A stretch of DNA of 47,564 nt from Intoshia linei (Eukaryota; Orthonectida; Rhopaluridae), in contig LWCA01000145.1 in NCBI GenBank assembly GCA_001642005.1, positions 1 through 47,564 of the forward strand. Reading direction: 5' to 3'. The notes below the pieces were generated by a model. That model searched no databases. It had not been told where the DNA came from and saw nothing but the letters and a program-made list of their open reading frames with translations. The position numbers and the translations under genes are program-made. Shown in pieces: positions 1-10,426 of this stretch (positions within the stretch are counted from its first letter, which is position 1; every line of letters begins with the position of its first letter).

Positions 1-86
1 TTTATTTTTTAAGTATAATAAAAATGTGCCCTCGGCAGAGCTAGGTCTTGTTTGTACGTAGTACATAACAGTCAACCTAATGTAGT
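1..86 (+). repeat. Terminal box of a dispersed repeat (family G)
   Basis: The first bases match the ends of other copies in this window: a T-rich run, an AATAAAA-like stretch, then a conserved box containing CTCGGCAGAGCTAGGT followed by a GTTTGTACGTAGTACATAACAG-like tail. The same box recurs near 8240-8300, 44855-44880 and, inverted, 45005-45055. The window probably begins at the tail of a copy lying mostly upstream. No coding sequence was seen, and the element class is not known. Confidence 0.6.
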
Positions 87-1663
87 TATAATATTTTTTA
101 TTTATAATAATATTTAGTTGGAATAAATCATACTAAATAAATAATAACTATTAGGCACATCTCCTAATATTAACAATTTTTAATAGAAATAATAATAATT
201 TTATGATGTAAATGTATTCAAAAATAAACTGAATCTAATTAAAGAGATTGTACATTATGGGCATATATTTTTTGTGTATTATAAATAAAGTATTCTCTCT
301 ACTTGTCGCTATTCATATTATTTTGAAAAAAGTGGCATTGTAGAATATTAAAAAAAATTGCAGAGAGAATACTCATTAATACATTAGTATATTATTCTTT
401 ACACCTATACAAGGATTTTCTACCTTTTTTGATTTATCCTTACCTAAATGAAAAAACATATATTTTTTTAAGATTATCGCCCTTCTTAAAAAAGATATCA
501 AGGGTTCTTTAATAATTAAAAACAAGCAAAAAATGTTTACTCATACTTTTGTGCATTATAATAATTTATGATACAGTCTATATAAACAAATTTTTAAATT
601 GGAGTTTTAACAAACAAATTACTTGCTTGTTAAGTTGAGTTAATTTTTCTCATAACATATTTTTATGTGACTTCGCAGAAATGAAATAAAAACGAATCTG
701 AAAATAAATCGCCCAAAATGGGCGATATCACCCAGGTTGAGAATCCCTGATGTAAACCTTTCTTTCCAGGAATCATTATTTTTATGGGTAGCGGAAAATT
801 TCAGTGTATTAAATAATGTGTAACACGTTTTAGTTTGAATCTGATAAATTGAAATATTGTACAGCCACGTTCAGTGCCGAATAAAAATTTAAAATGCAAC
901 TCTTCTAAGGCCTTGACAAAATTTTTGTAAATTGCGCATATAAAAATTAAATTCTTGCATATCATAACAATTTTGTGTATTAAAAATATCTTTACTTAGT
1001 GTAATGTTTTGGTTCTCGAATGTCTTTATTCTATAGCGAAACTTATTAAGTATAATTTCAAGACAATTCAATGTTACGATTTAATACAAAATTATTATGA
1101 TCAACATCTATTATTATCTATCATTTATTACAACCATCACAACTAAACTGGTACAACACTACACTTAGCCTACCTTTAAAAACCTTACAAGGTTTTTAGA
1201 TTTCTCAAAGAAATGTCCCAAGGCGTTGGAGAGGTGGCTAGAATATATGACGCTACGCATCGTTTGTGAAATTTTATTTTAAAGCTTATCTTTCATTTTC
1301 TGGTGGCCTCGAGCTTGGTGGATTAGACGATGAATACTGTACTAATTTTTTAGTATGTTCATGGAAATTCCAATTAAATTTTATATACTAAAAAACTATA
1401 CGTATAAATTGTAGACTATAATTAACATAAAAAATGATTTGCTTATCACATGAGGAAGACTCGTCCACTTAAGATCAGTCTTAACCACTTGGCAGTATTC
1501 ATTAACGTGACAACAATATTTTTTTGAAGATTGCAAAATTATCTGAATTGTTTGATACCAATAAAACTTTATTTATGAATTGCACATTTCACTCATAAAA
1601 ATATATTCCTTACAAAAATACCTATTTTACAATTTTGTAAATAATAATTTAAATAGAGTATAG
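87..1663. other. Gene-free repeat-rich stretch
   Basis: No coding exon could be supported. It holds a small hairpin at about 702-720 (ATCGCCCA, loop AAA, TGGGCGAT), directly followed by a sequence ending at about 749 that is the reverse complement of a CAGGGATTCTCAACCTGGG-like hAT terminus. The dispersed repeat described at 752-881 follows. The remainder is AT-rich with no clear signal up to the ZC3H15 start. Confidence 0.5.
752..881 (+). repeat. Dispersed repeat family I, copy 1
   Basis: About 130 bp that aligns by eye with 3913-4051. Shared landmarks in order are a CTTTCTTTCCAGGAATCATTATTTTT-like start, AGCGGAAA, AATGTGTAA, and a closing CAGCCACGT then GCCGAA. The copies are diverged and have no ORF. 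It starts just after a hAT-like terminus. Confidence 0.55.
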
Positions 1664-3225
1664 ATGCCGAAAAAACCAACTATAACTAAGAATGAACCCA
1701 AGAAAGAAAGAGTGACAATTGTAAAATTAAATATTTTTTTTTGATAATAAATTAGGATAGAACCTTTGGTTTAAAAAACAAAAAGGGTGCAAAACAGCAA
1801 AAGTTTATAACTAATGTAAAGAACCAAAAAACTGCTGATGATATTGAAAAGGTAAATAATTTGATGATTAAATATAAAAAAATCAGCAACAATTGAATTT
1901 CCAAAAAAAGAATAAAAAATTAAAAGATGAACAAGAAAGAAAAGAATTAAACATGTTATTTAAAACTTTTGTACCTAAAAATAAGGAAGGTAGAAATTTC
2001 TATTTTTTTAATTTATATGCAAAAATAGATGAAAATACCAAAAATATATTATGTCTTTTTTTTAAAAACGGAAAATGTTCTAAAGGAAAAAAGTGTAAAT
2101 TTTCGCATGATTTGAGTCAAATAAGAAAATCTGAAAAACGATCAGTATTTGAAGATGGTATTTAATTAATAATTTTTTTGTTTTATACTTTTTAGATGCT
2201 AAAGATAATGATCTAAATTTACCCAATGATTCTAACAATCTCACTAGAACTAATAAAGTAAATTATTTATTTATAAATTTTTAAAATTCACTACATATTT
2301 ATATAAATGTTAGATCTGTAAACACTTTCTTGAAGCCATTGATAAATCTAAATATGGATGGTTCTGGCAATGGTATACATTTAATCGTAATCCAATCAAA
2401 TACTTTTAGTCCAAATGGTGAAAAATGTGTATTTAGACATTCCTTACCAAAAGGTTTACTTATAATTTATTAGTTTATGAATTTAAAACTATTTTAGATT
2501 ATGTATTAAAGAAAAAGAAGAAAAAGGTTGCGCAAGTAAACGTAGAAGATGCAATAATGAAGGAATTACTTACTCTTCAGGTTTTCATCCATTCTTGTTG
2601 TATATTAAAGTCTAGTCCGCGATCGCAGAAGGTGCAGAGTTGACTCAAATTTCTTTGGAAAATTTTATTGAATGGAAAGAATATAAGGTTTTTGTGTTTA
2701 TCAAAATAATTTTGATTTAGAAAAGCGTGAAAAGAAAAGCAATAAAATCTGATATAAAAATTAAAAAAACTAACGTCAAAAAGGGTGTAATTGTTAAATT
2801 GACTGGACGTGAAATTTTTTCAATGAAAATTGGACAAAATACAAAAAATGATACTATCGCAGCTGACAAAGAAGAAATTTTAAATATTAATTTTGACGTA
2901 AATTTTGAGATTAAAAATTTTTCATAAATGTATAGAAAAAAGATGACTGTCAAATACAAAATATTAATCTGAAGAATTTTGAAAATAGATATTTATCAAA
3001 ACTCAAAAAGGCCCAAAAAATGAGTTATCGATTATTAGTATCATTTTTAATTTAATTTTAGGTCAATCAGAAGACATCATTGATGATATTGATGAAGATT
3101 TGTTTTTGTGTAGCGAATCTGATGAATCTCAAATTTCTGAATCAGAAAACCAACCAAATACACCAAAAATGAATATTTTGGATAAAGTGGAAATCAAAAA
3201 TTTAGACAATTTATCTATAAATTGA
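1664..3225 (+). CDS. ZC3H15: ZC3H15 / DFRP1-like CCCH zinc finger protein
   Basis: Eleven exons give 387 aa: 1664-1711, 1756-1851, 1887-2157, 2196-2257, 2314-2372, 2410-2453, 2498-2580, 2616-2687, 2721-2897, 2936-3023, 3062-3225. Introns are only 33-56 nt. In the known family this protein binds and stabilises the DRG1 GTPase and acts in translation. Seen: the N-terminal signature RTFGLKNKKGAKQQKF; a first CCCH finger (C-x7-C-x5-C-x3-H, residues about 104-122) ending KCKFSHDL; a second finger (about 161-189) with the unusual C-x17-C spacing and YGWFW; then the DFRP region with SLENFIEWKEYK and LTGREIF; and an acidic C-terminus (IDDIDEDLF). Human ZC3H15 is slightly longer (about 426 aa). The start is the first ATG and gives the expected MPKK-type beginning. 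It converges on the neighbouring minus-strand gene with stop codons 8 bp apart. Confidence 0.93.
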
Positions 3226-3238
3226 TTTTAAAATCAAT
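3221..3238. terminator. 18-bp perfect palindrome holding both convergent stop codons
   Basis: ATTGATTTTAAAATCAAT is its own reverse complement. Its left arm holds the TGA stop of ZC3H15 (3223-3225); its right arm, read on the minus strand, holds the TGA stop of the convergent gene (3234-3236). Calling it a 3' end or termination element is inference. The symmetry itself is seen directly. Confidence 0.5.
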
Positions 3239-6200
3239 ATAATGAATTTATTAAACTTACAAAATCGTTCAAATTCTTAATTTGACCCATGTCAACTCCA
3301 AGCCATTTCAATAATTGGTAATATGAATAAATGAAAGCACGGCTAATTTCCTGGGTACGTTCTAGTCCATTCAATTCTACTTTCAAGGTATGATTGAATT
3401 GAATCCGTCTTTCTAGTTCAGCTTTGTGTATTTCTATTTCAACGGCTAATCGTTTTGCTGCAATCATTGCCAAACGTGCTTCTTCTTGCTGTCGTATTCT
3501 TTGTATTTCTCTTTGTTTTTCTAATCTTTCTAATTCTATTGCCTTTTGTCGCTCATATTCCAATCTTTCTTCTTCCTTCATTTGATCCAATAATAACTGT
3601 TCACGTCTTTTTTCATCCAGTCTGTTTTGAGTCATTTCTTCTTCCTCCATTTTGCGTTGTAATGCCAATAATCGTTGCTCTTCTCTCAATTTTTCAATTT
3701 TTTTCTTTTTATCTTCTTTACGTTTAATGTCTAGCTCCTCATTCGCTAATTTCCTTCTTTTTTCGTTTAATAGTTTTTGTTCTTCCTCTTGCATCTAAAT
3801 CAGAAATTCAAGTAAAAAAGAAAAAATCTATAAATATTACTACAACTATGTGTATTTAGATGAATCTAATTTTTTTAGGTTTTTCAAAGCAATAAACAAT
3901 TGTTAGAATTAAGCAGACCTTCCTTTCCCAGGATCATTATTTTTTAATGTGAAGCGGAAATTTTTAGTATAAATTTTCAGCAATGTGTAAAACTTTTCAA
4001 ATTGTTAAAATCGGATATACCCAGATATTGTGCAGCCACGTGCGAGCCGAACCTATCTTATCGAAACCCTCCTAGAGGGTCAAAACAATGTATATTGTTC
4101 AATATTATAACTAAAATATCGACCCTTTGATATGTTTCTAGGATTTATATGTTATTACCCATCGTTTGGGATATTTTAGGCCATACTTTTCATTTTTGTA
4201 TTTCGAGCATGGTAATTATAAACATAGATTAGAAATAATTGTAAAAAATTGTGTGATTACCTCCACAAATGTATAATTGTTATTACTACTAGGAATTGGC
4301 ATTTTAATATTTTGAATACTGGTCAAGAAAACAAACAATGTATTTAAAGATACACATTTTACATATAAGTTAATATTGATAGCTTTAACCATAGATTTTT
4401 TTAAACACCCACTTATTGGTTTGTCCCTGATTGACAAAACTGTTTTTACTGTTATCAATTGCTCATTAGGGTGTTACATTAAATTTTTTTTTAAGAAATT
4501 CAAAAAAATACCCGATAGATTAGGTGTAATTTAAAAAAAAAAGAATCTGATAACTAAGTGTGAAAATTGCTCATTAACGAATATCAATAAGCAATCTCAT
4601 TATAATTTCAATAGAGTTAATAAATTTTATTACCGTATCTTCTTCTTGTTGTCTTCTTAGCCTACGTTCTTCTTCATATTGTTTTCGTTCATTCTCTAGT
4701 TCTAATTTTAAGTCTTCTTTTCTTTGTTTTTCTCGATTAGCTCGGTTGCGCCGTTCAACTTCTTCTTTTCGTTTTTTTTCTACTAAATCTCTCCTTCTCT
4801 GAGCTTCAGCTCCACGTCGAGCGGCTCTGGATTGTACATCAATGGACTGTTTAGGAGTAGCATTTTTTTGTTTTATGCTAGAAATAGAGCCTGATAATTC
4901 AGACAGTGCAATTGACATAGATAATCTACCATCGTTCAAAGAATCTATGTGACTATCACTAAATTCATCTCTAACAATTACAAAGTCGATATCTTCTTCG
5001 GTTCTCGTCTCTTTCGTAGCAGAAGTATTGACTGCAGAAGAGGATATTAGACTTGATGGGTCTCTTTCCAATACAATCTTTTCTTCTATAATTTTCTTAA
5101 TAGTTTCTTTTATTTGAGGTATAGGTACGTCAATAATTTCAGTTTTTTTAATTGTTTCAGTTATTTCATTTTTTTCAGTTTCCACCTCAGTTACTTTTTT
5201 CGGTTTTGCTTTAGGTTTTAATTTATTCACCTTTTTTTCAGGTTTTATGATTTTTTCCGTTTTCGTAAATTTAGGTTTTTTTTCACTTTTTTTAACAAAC
5301 TTCTTTTTTATTGGTTCTGTGGTTGGTGGTGGAGAAGATTGGTAATATAATTTTTTAATTTCATTTTGATCTACGACTTTTTCAATGACAAATGTATCTT
5401 TTTGTTTGTCTGATACTGCACTTTTGACACTAGATTTACGAAAGATTGTTTTTCCTTTAAATTCTTGAACGGATTCAGATTTTTTTGAAATTTTTGATCT
5501 TTTACTGCTTTTGCTTTTATTATCACCATCATCAGAGGTACTTGTTTTACTCGGAGTTGAACGCTTGTCAATTTTTTCCAATGAAGGCGATGATTTAGTA
5601 GATTTTAAAGATTTAACTGATTTCGGTGACAAAATAGATTTATGTTCATCAATTGATGGTAGCACACTACTTTCAGATTCGTATTTATTAACAGACGTTT
5701 GTGAAAGTGGTTCTGATTTTACTGGTGATTTTTCAGATTCAATATCTTCTAAAATTGTTTCTTTAATATCCACATATTCCAGTACTGTTTTTTGTTGGTT
5801 GATTGTGATAGGTTCTACTTTTTTTGATAATAAATTTATTGGATTCTCAATCTCTTTTTCTACAGGTTGATCCGTTTCTATAATGTCCATTGTTTTTTCT
5901 TCACTGATATGCGAAAGTTCTTTCCGTTGTGTCACATTTAATATTTCTGAACTGCTTGTGATTTCTTTGAATGAATCTGATGAAATATCAGGAGAAATGT
6001 TACTTGAACTGGATTTTAAACTGAGAGAATCTTTTGATTTTATAATTGTTACCGTATTTTTTGAAGATGACGTTGAAAAATTCACAGTTTCAATGTCACT
6101 TATGTCAACATCTTCTTTAGATAGTATTTCTATAAGTTCGTTAGAAATGTATATTTCCGATTTTTTTAATTTTTCAAACGATGGTGAATTCGATGAACTA

Positions 6201-6633
6201 GAAAGTGCTTCAATAAGACTTTTAGCTATACTATCTCTAAGTTGAGCTATATTAGACATAGCACTTTTTATTTTTCTTTTTTTATTCTTTTTAACATTTT
6301 TGTTTGATTTTAAAGATTGAGTTCCACATGGGAAATTATTTTGAAAAAGTGTCCAGTATTTAGCCGCTTTATCAACGTCTTGTAATAAGTTGTCTCCCAA
6401 ATTTATGGAGGTTACAACACTTTGTGCATGACTCGATAATGTATTTAAAGCACTTTTTGTACCTGATTCGTTTGTGGTATTTCTACTCTGTGGAGATAAA
6501 ACTGTGCTCGAGAGATCTAAATAGTATAATTTAATGTTTTTATTCATTAAATACCTTTGGGTGTTGATATATATGTTGCCTTTGTAGATGAATTGACTTT
6601 GCTCTTTGAACTAACTAAATATACTGTAATCAT
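3234..6633 (-). CDS. Coiled-coil protein, possibly KIAA2012-like
   Basis: Three exons on the minus strand, 6633-6555, 6516-4634 and 3794-3234, give 840 aa. I started at the ATG at 6631-6633 rather than the ATG at 6547: the upstream exon (MITVYLVSSKSKV) splices through a 38-nt GT-AG intron into LSSTVLSPQ in phase, and the 6547 ATG lies inside that intron. The middle 500 residues are low-complexity Ser/Lys/Glu-rich. The C-terminal 280 residues form a long charged coiled coil (repeated RRKEEVERRN, EEERLEYERQ types) that ends in a hydrophobic tail, SRAFIYSYYQLLKWLGVD. This layout, a long coiled coil closed by a YSYxxLL tail, reminds me of the vertebrate KIAA2012 family of unknown function; that match is from memory. 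The second intron (839 nt) is unusually long and carries a repeat copy. Confidence 0.8.
3913..4051 (+). repeat. Dispersed repeat family I, copy 2
   Basis: Second copy of the repeat at 752-881, inside the 839-nt intron of the coiled-coil gene. It has the same order of landmarks (CCTTTCCCAGGATCATTATTTTT-like start, AGCGGAAA, CAATGTGTAA, GCAGCCACGT, GCCGAA). Its insertion probably explains why this intron is about twenty times longer than its neighbours. Confidence 0.55.
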
Positions 6634-6839
6634 TTTTATTAATTAATATACAATTGGTTCCAATTGATAAAATGTCTTGCAACGTATTTACACTATCGTC
6701 TCTTAATAAAATATAATGAATGTGATTAAGTATATAATGTATATTATACCGTCAACCCTATCAATGAAACTTTGCTATTTATTAACTTTATTATTAAATT
6801 TACAAAAGGTTGAATGTACAATGTACATTAATTTGGAAA

Positions 6840-9352
6840 TTACATTGGAGTTTCATCATTATCAGCAAATGTCTCCTCAGATGTAGTTTTTCTATCTAAA
6901 AAATGGATTTAATGTACTTATTTTTTATTTTTAAAGACTAACGCGATGAGGGTGTCGCTTTAGATTTATTTGGTGTACTAAATGTTTTTGAAAAGGTGGT
7001 TATTGTTGAAATTGAATCTAAATTGATTTTTATAAATTAATACAATCTTGATAATGGTGATGAATTTTTCTATAATAATTAGCATAATTGATATAATCAC
7101 TTTTAAAAAGATTATAATAATGATTATAAACTGATATATTTTTATTGTTACAGTAAAACAAAACCAAACCCTGAAAATCAAATATAGATTACTAAAAAAA
7201 ATATCAAATGATGTTAATGCAATACAGCCCGATTCACCTCGTTACGGGCCTGGTCTTGAAAATTTAACTTTGAAAAACAAAACAGATATGATATATCCTT
7301 CATTACTTATATAAAGTAATTTAGTTAAAAATGTATTTCTGTTTATTTATTTATTTGTTTGTCTTTCTGTTTCATTTTATTTACGAAAGTAAGAGAAGTC
7401 AAGTTTTAAAAATTTTATATTTCTATTACAGTTTTTCGAGAGTGATATAAATTCTAGGATTGTTTTTAAATTCATAAGCAGTATCATCAATATAAACTTC
7501 AAAAAAGCTAATTTTCACGGTCAAAAACTCAGATTACATTTTTTTAAAAATGAAAATAGCCTTAGAATTTAAAAAAAAAATACAGATGATACAAATTATA
7601 TCCAGTTAACCCACACAAAAATTTCAATCTGATAAAGTGACACCTTCATGGTCAAAAAAGAACTTAGGTATTCATTTTTTTTAATTCTACTATTTTACTA
7701 AAATAAAAAATTTAAAATAATTAATATTGGTAAAATAAAAATTATTCTGATACAGCTTATTCCAGTTTAAAAAAATATCAACCCCAGCAATCTACACATT
7801 CCCGGTTAAAATTAATTTTTAATTAATTATAATTTAATTAATAATTTTAATTTAATAATTATCAATCAATATTTTTGTAATGTTAAATTAAAAATAAAAA
7901 AAGTAAAAGTAAATATTCATCCTACAATTTCACGAATTTAAACTATTTATGACAATTTTTAAGATAAAATTGTTTTTATTTTATTTTTAAGATTATAAAC
8001 ACATTCTGTTTAATAAATTAAAAAAATGGGATCACAAAATTGTTTTTAAAATTCTTTACACAAATTTTAACAGAATAAAATTAAGATAGAATAATTCACT
8101 TTACATTAAAAAGTAATGATATGACGGATCCATGTTAAACAAGTTTGGGAACCACTTCTTTAAAGGATTGATAATATTGAATAGTAACATTTTGAAGTTA
8201 GATTTTCTTATTGAATTTATTTTTTTGGTTGAATAAAAATTTCTGCTCTCGGTAGAGCTAGGTGCTGTTTGAACGTAGTACATAACAGCAACCTAGTGAG
8301 TAATAAAATCCCTATTTTCAATTTCAAATATATACTTTCAATTGATAGTATTTTAAATTTACGTATATCTTGTTTGGAAGATTTATCCTTAGTAGATATG
8401 GATCTAGATTCTTTGGTAGATGTCGGAATTGTCGAACTGATCCCGCTTATACGTAACGAGTCACTCATAGAAACGCTTGTCACATATTTCTAAATTAATG
8501 ACTGTAAAAATATTTTACATTACGTTTTTCGATTTTACTTTTTTGTTAATTAAAGATGAAAATTCAATTATATATCTAAAAGGCAACATTGACAAAAAAA
8601 TTTTTAAGTTATAATATAATTAAATATAATTATATAAATGTAATTAGTTTAATTTAAATTAGATTAATTATTAATTATTCGTTTATAAAAAAATTATATT
8701 GCCAAAATAGTTAAATAAAATAGAATATTAGACCAAATCGTGTGTAAACATGTACAATATCGTATAAATATGAAATGGTCATTCAAGTGGGACTCGATTC
8801 AAAGTCTCAAATAAGTTAATTTTATACATTAACAGCTTCTTCCATATTAAATTTTTCATGTGTTATATCGATAATTTTCTTTCCAATCTAGATATGCATT
8901 TAATTATAAAAATTTATAAATTTTACATTTTCCGTATGTTGTAAAACATGGTTCACCGCACTATTTATCAATAATTCCGCCAAAATATTTTTTTTAGTTT
9001 GATCTTGTTCTTCCTCATAGTTTATCTTTTTGTATATGTTTTCTTGTTCGTTTATTACTTCTGCTACACCCAAAGAAGATAAAACTGAATTTGTTCTAGG
9101 TGACTCTGATATTTCTGTGAATTTTAAAATTCATTTACTAATTGTATGTTATAAATTAATATTACCTGAAGATGACCTGAAAAACGTATACTTATTTGAC
9201 TTTATTGGGATTAGCATTTGAGATAATATTCGGTAAGGCAAAGGTATTTTTGATAAATCATCTTGTGCATAATTTTTATAAGATTGGTTATACTGGTCCG
9301 TCAGGTACATTGAGTTTTTTGAAATGACTCCTATTTTTGTTGATGCATTCAT
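6840..9352 (-). CDS. Unrecognised 239-aa protein
   Basis: Six exons on the minus strand: 9352-9166, 9114-8927, 8887-8828, 8489-8336, 7017-6943, 6895-6840. Phases are consistent and the lengths total 720 nt including TAA. Landmarks are MNASTKIGVISKNSMYLTD at the N-terminus, KIPLPYRILSQMLIP near residue 36-50, a predicted helical segment KKNILAELLINSAVNHVLQ (about residues 100-120), and a Ser/Thr/Lys-rich C-terminal half ending ADNDETPM. I do not recognise a family. Two introns are long: 8336 to 7017 holds repeat copies, and 8828 to 8489 shows nothing clear. A further 5' exon cannot be excluded, though the ATG at 9350-9352 gives a clean start. Confidence 0.7.
7563..8330 (+). repeat. Family G repeat copy inside an intron
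   Basis: Aligns by eye with 44590-44880. Shared blocks are GTTAACCCACACAAAAATTTC-like, AAAGTGACACCTTCATGGTC, CACATTCTGTTTAATAAAT, TTTTTAAAATTCTTTACAC and the terminal CTCGGTAGAGCTAGGTGCTG box. A fragment with a hAT-like terminus (TTTGGGAACCACTTC, about 8144-8158) appears to be inserted within it. It lies in the fourth-to-fifth exon intron of the 239-aa gene. No coding capacity was seen. Confidence 0.6.
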
Positions 9353-9826
9353 TATATTTAAATTAGGATTATTAGTTTTATAGTTTTGTTAATAATAATA
9401 CATTTCTGATGTGATTTTACCCTGTAGCACTGTGTTTTTAACAGATAACCCAAAATACAAACAAACTCTAAGTTAAATGATTCGATCGTATGATTGCCAT
9501 GCTATGCATACCGTACATGTTATAAATTTACGTGCCAAAATACAATTTAATAAATCAAACGCATTTTTAGTTTTTTAAATTTGTTTAAAATTTCTCTAAA
9601 GGTTAATTGAACATAATTAAAGATCCTACAGATTAAAGAACTCCAATAATAATGTATATTTAAAAAAAAAATATTTTTATATTAATGCCCGGACTTTTGC
9701 CGTATCAGTGTATTCTTATCCGGTACGATATGGGAATTAGGGTGCCCATTGGGCATACCGCAGAGGTTGATGTAATATTCAACAACACACAATATTTTAA
9801 TTGTTAACTCGGCTTATGATTTTAAC
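9353..9826. other. Intergenic gap between two minus-strand genes
   Basis: No exon was supported. A GC-richer patch at about 9686-9770 contains a near-palindrome, TGCCCATTGGGCA, and may be a small repeat remnant. This gap should hold the promoter of the 239-aa gene, but no clear TATA-type motif could be singled out against the AT-rich background. Confidence 0.35.
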
Positions 9827-10426
9827 CTAACCCGTACCCATTTTAGGTACAAAATACTTTATATCCGATTTACCATTGGACGCCAATCTCATGATAGATG
9901 TATCGTTCATTGATTTTATCAATTTCCCCATGTATCGTTTCGCAGAATATCCTGGACGTACATTTTGCTGGTTTTTTTGTTTAACAACCAATGTAAGAAA
10001 ATTATTCTAAAAAATAACATTATTTATAATTTTAAATTCACCGTGCTTCCATATTTTAATATGGAAATTAGAAAATCGTTCATGGTCTTGATTCCTAGCA
10101 CTCCTGCATATTTTTTTTCAGACGTTTCACTTCCTTTTAGTATATTGTTATTGATACAATCTTCTGAATACAACAACAAAGCACCAGTGCGTGTACTAAA
10201 CGTTTTAGGGAGATAAATTTCATTTTTCAATTGAACGGTGTAATTATTTCTATCAATTATTTGAATCTCACTTTTACGTTTTTTTCTTTTCGCATTCAAA
10301 TAATCCTATACAAATTAAAAAAATCAAAAATTTTATTACTGTTTGATCGAGCACAATATCTACATGTTCTGTTCCATTTTTTTTAATTTTTCCAATTCCC
10401 CTAGATAATAAGGAAAAAATACTCAT
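9827..10426 (-). CDS. Unrecognised 176-aa basic protein
   Basis: Three exons on the minus strand, 10426-10340, 10305-10042 and 10006-9827, sum to 531 nt with both introns in phase 0 (34 and 35 nt). The protein begins MSIFSLLSRGIGKIKKNGTE, then has a basic patch NAKRKKRKSE (about residues 33-42), a motif STRTGALLLYSED (about 66-78), and a C-terminal block GYSAKRYMGKLIKSMNDTS. I recognise no family. The well-formed exon chain and ordinary composition argue for a real gene. It lies head-to-tail with the 239-aa gene, 474 bp away. Confidence 0.72.

Noticed and set aside
5511-6245. Two long plus-strand frames opposite the coiled-coil gene
   Set aside because: Ser-rich minus-strand coding sequence gives long antisense frames. 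The minus strand has a complete exon chain, so these are shadows.
8101-8483. A frame continuing the exon at 8336-8489 into repeat sequence
   Set aside because: A GT donor follows at 8335, and the downstream part is family G repeat. Splicing to 7017 restores a sensible protein end.
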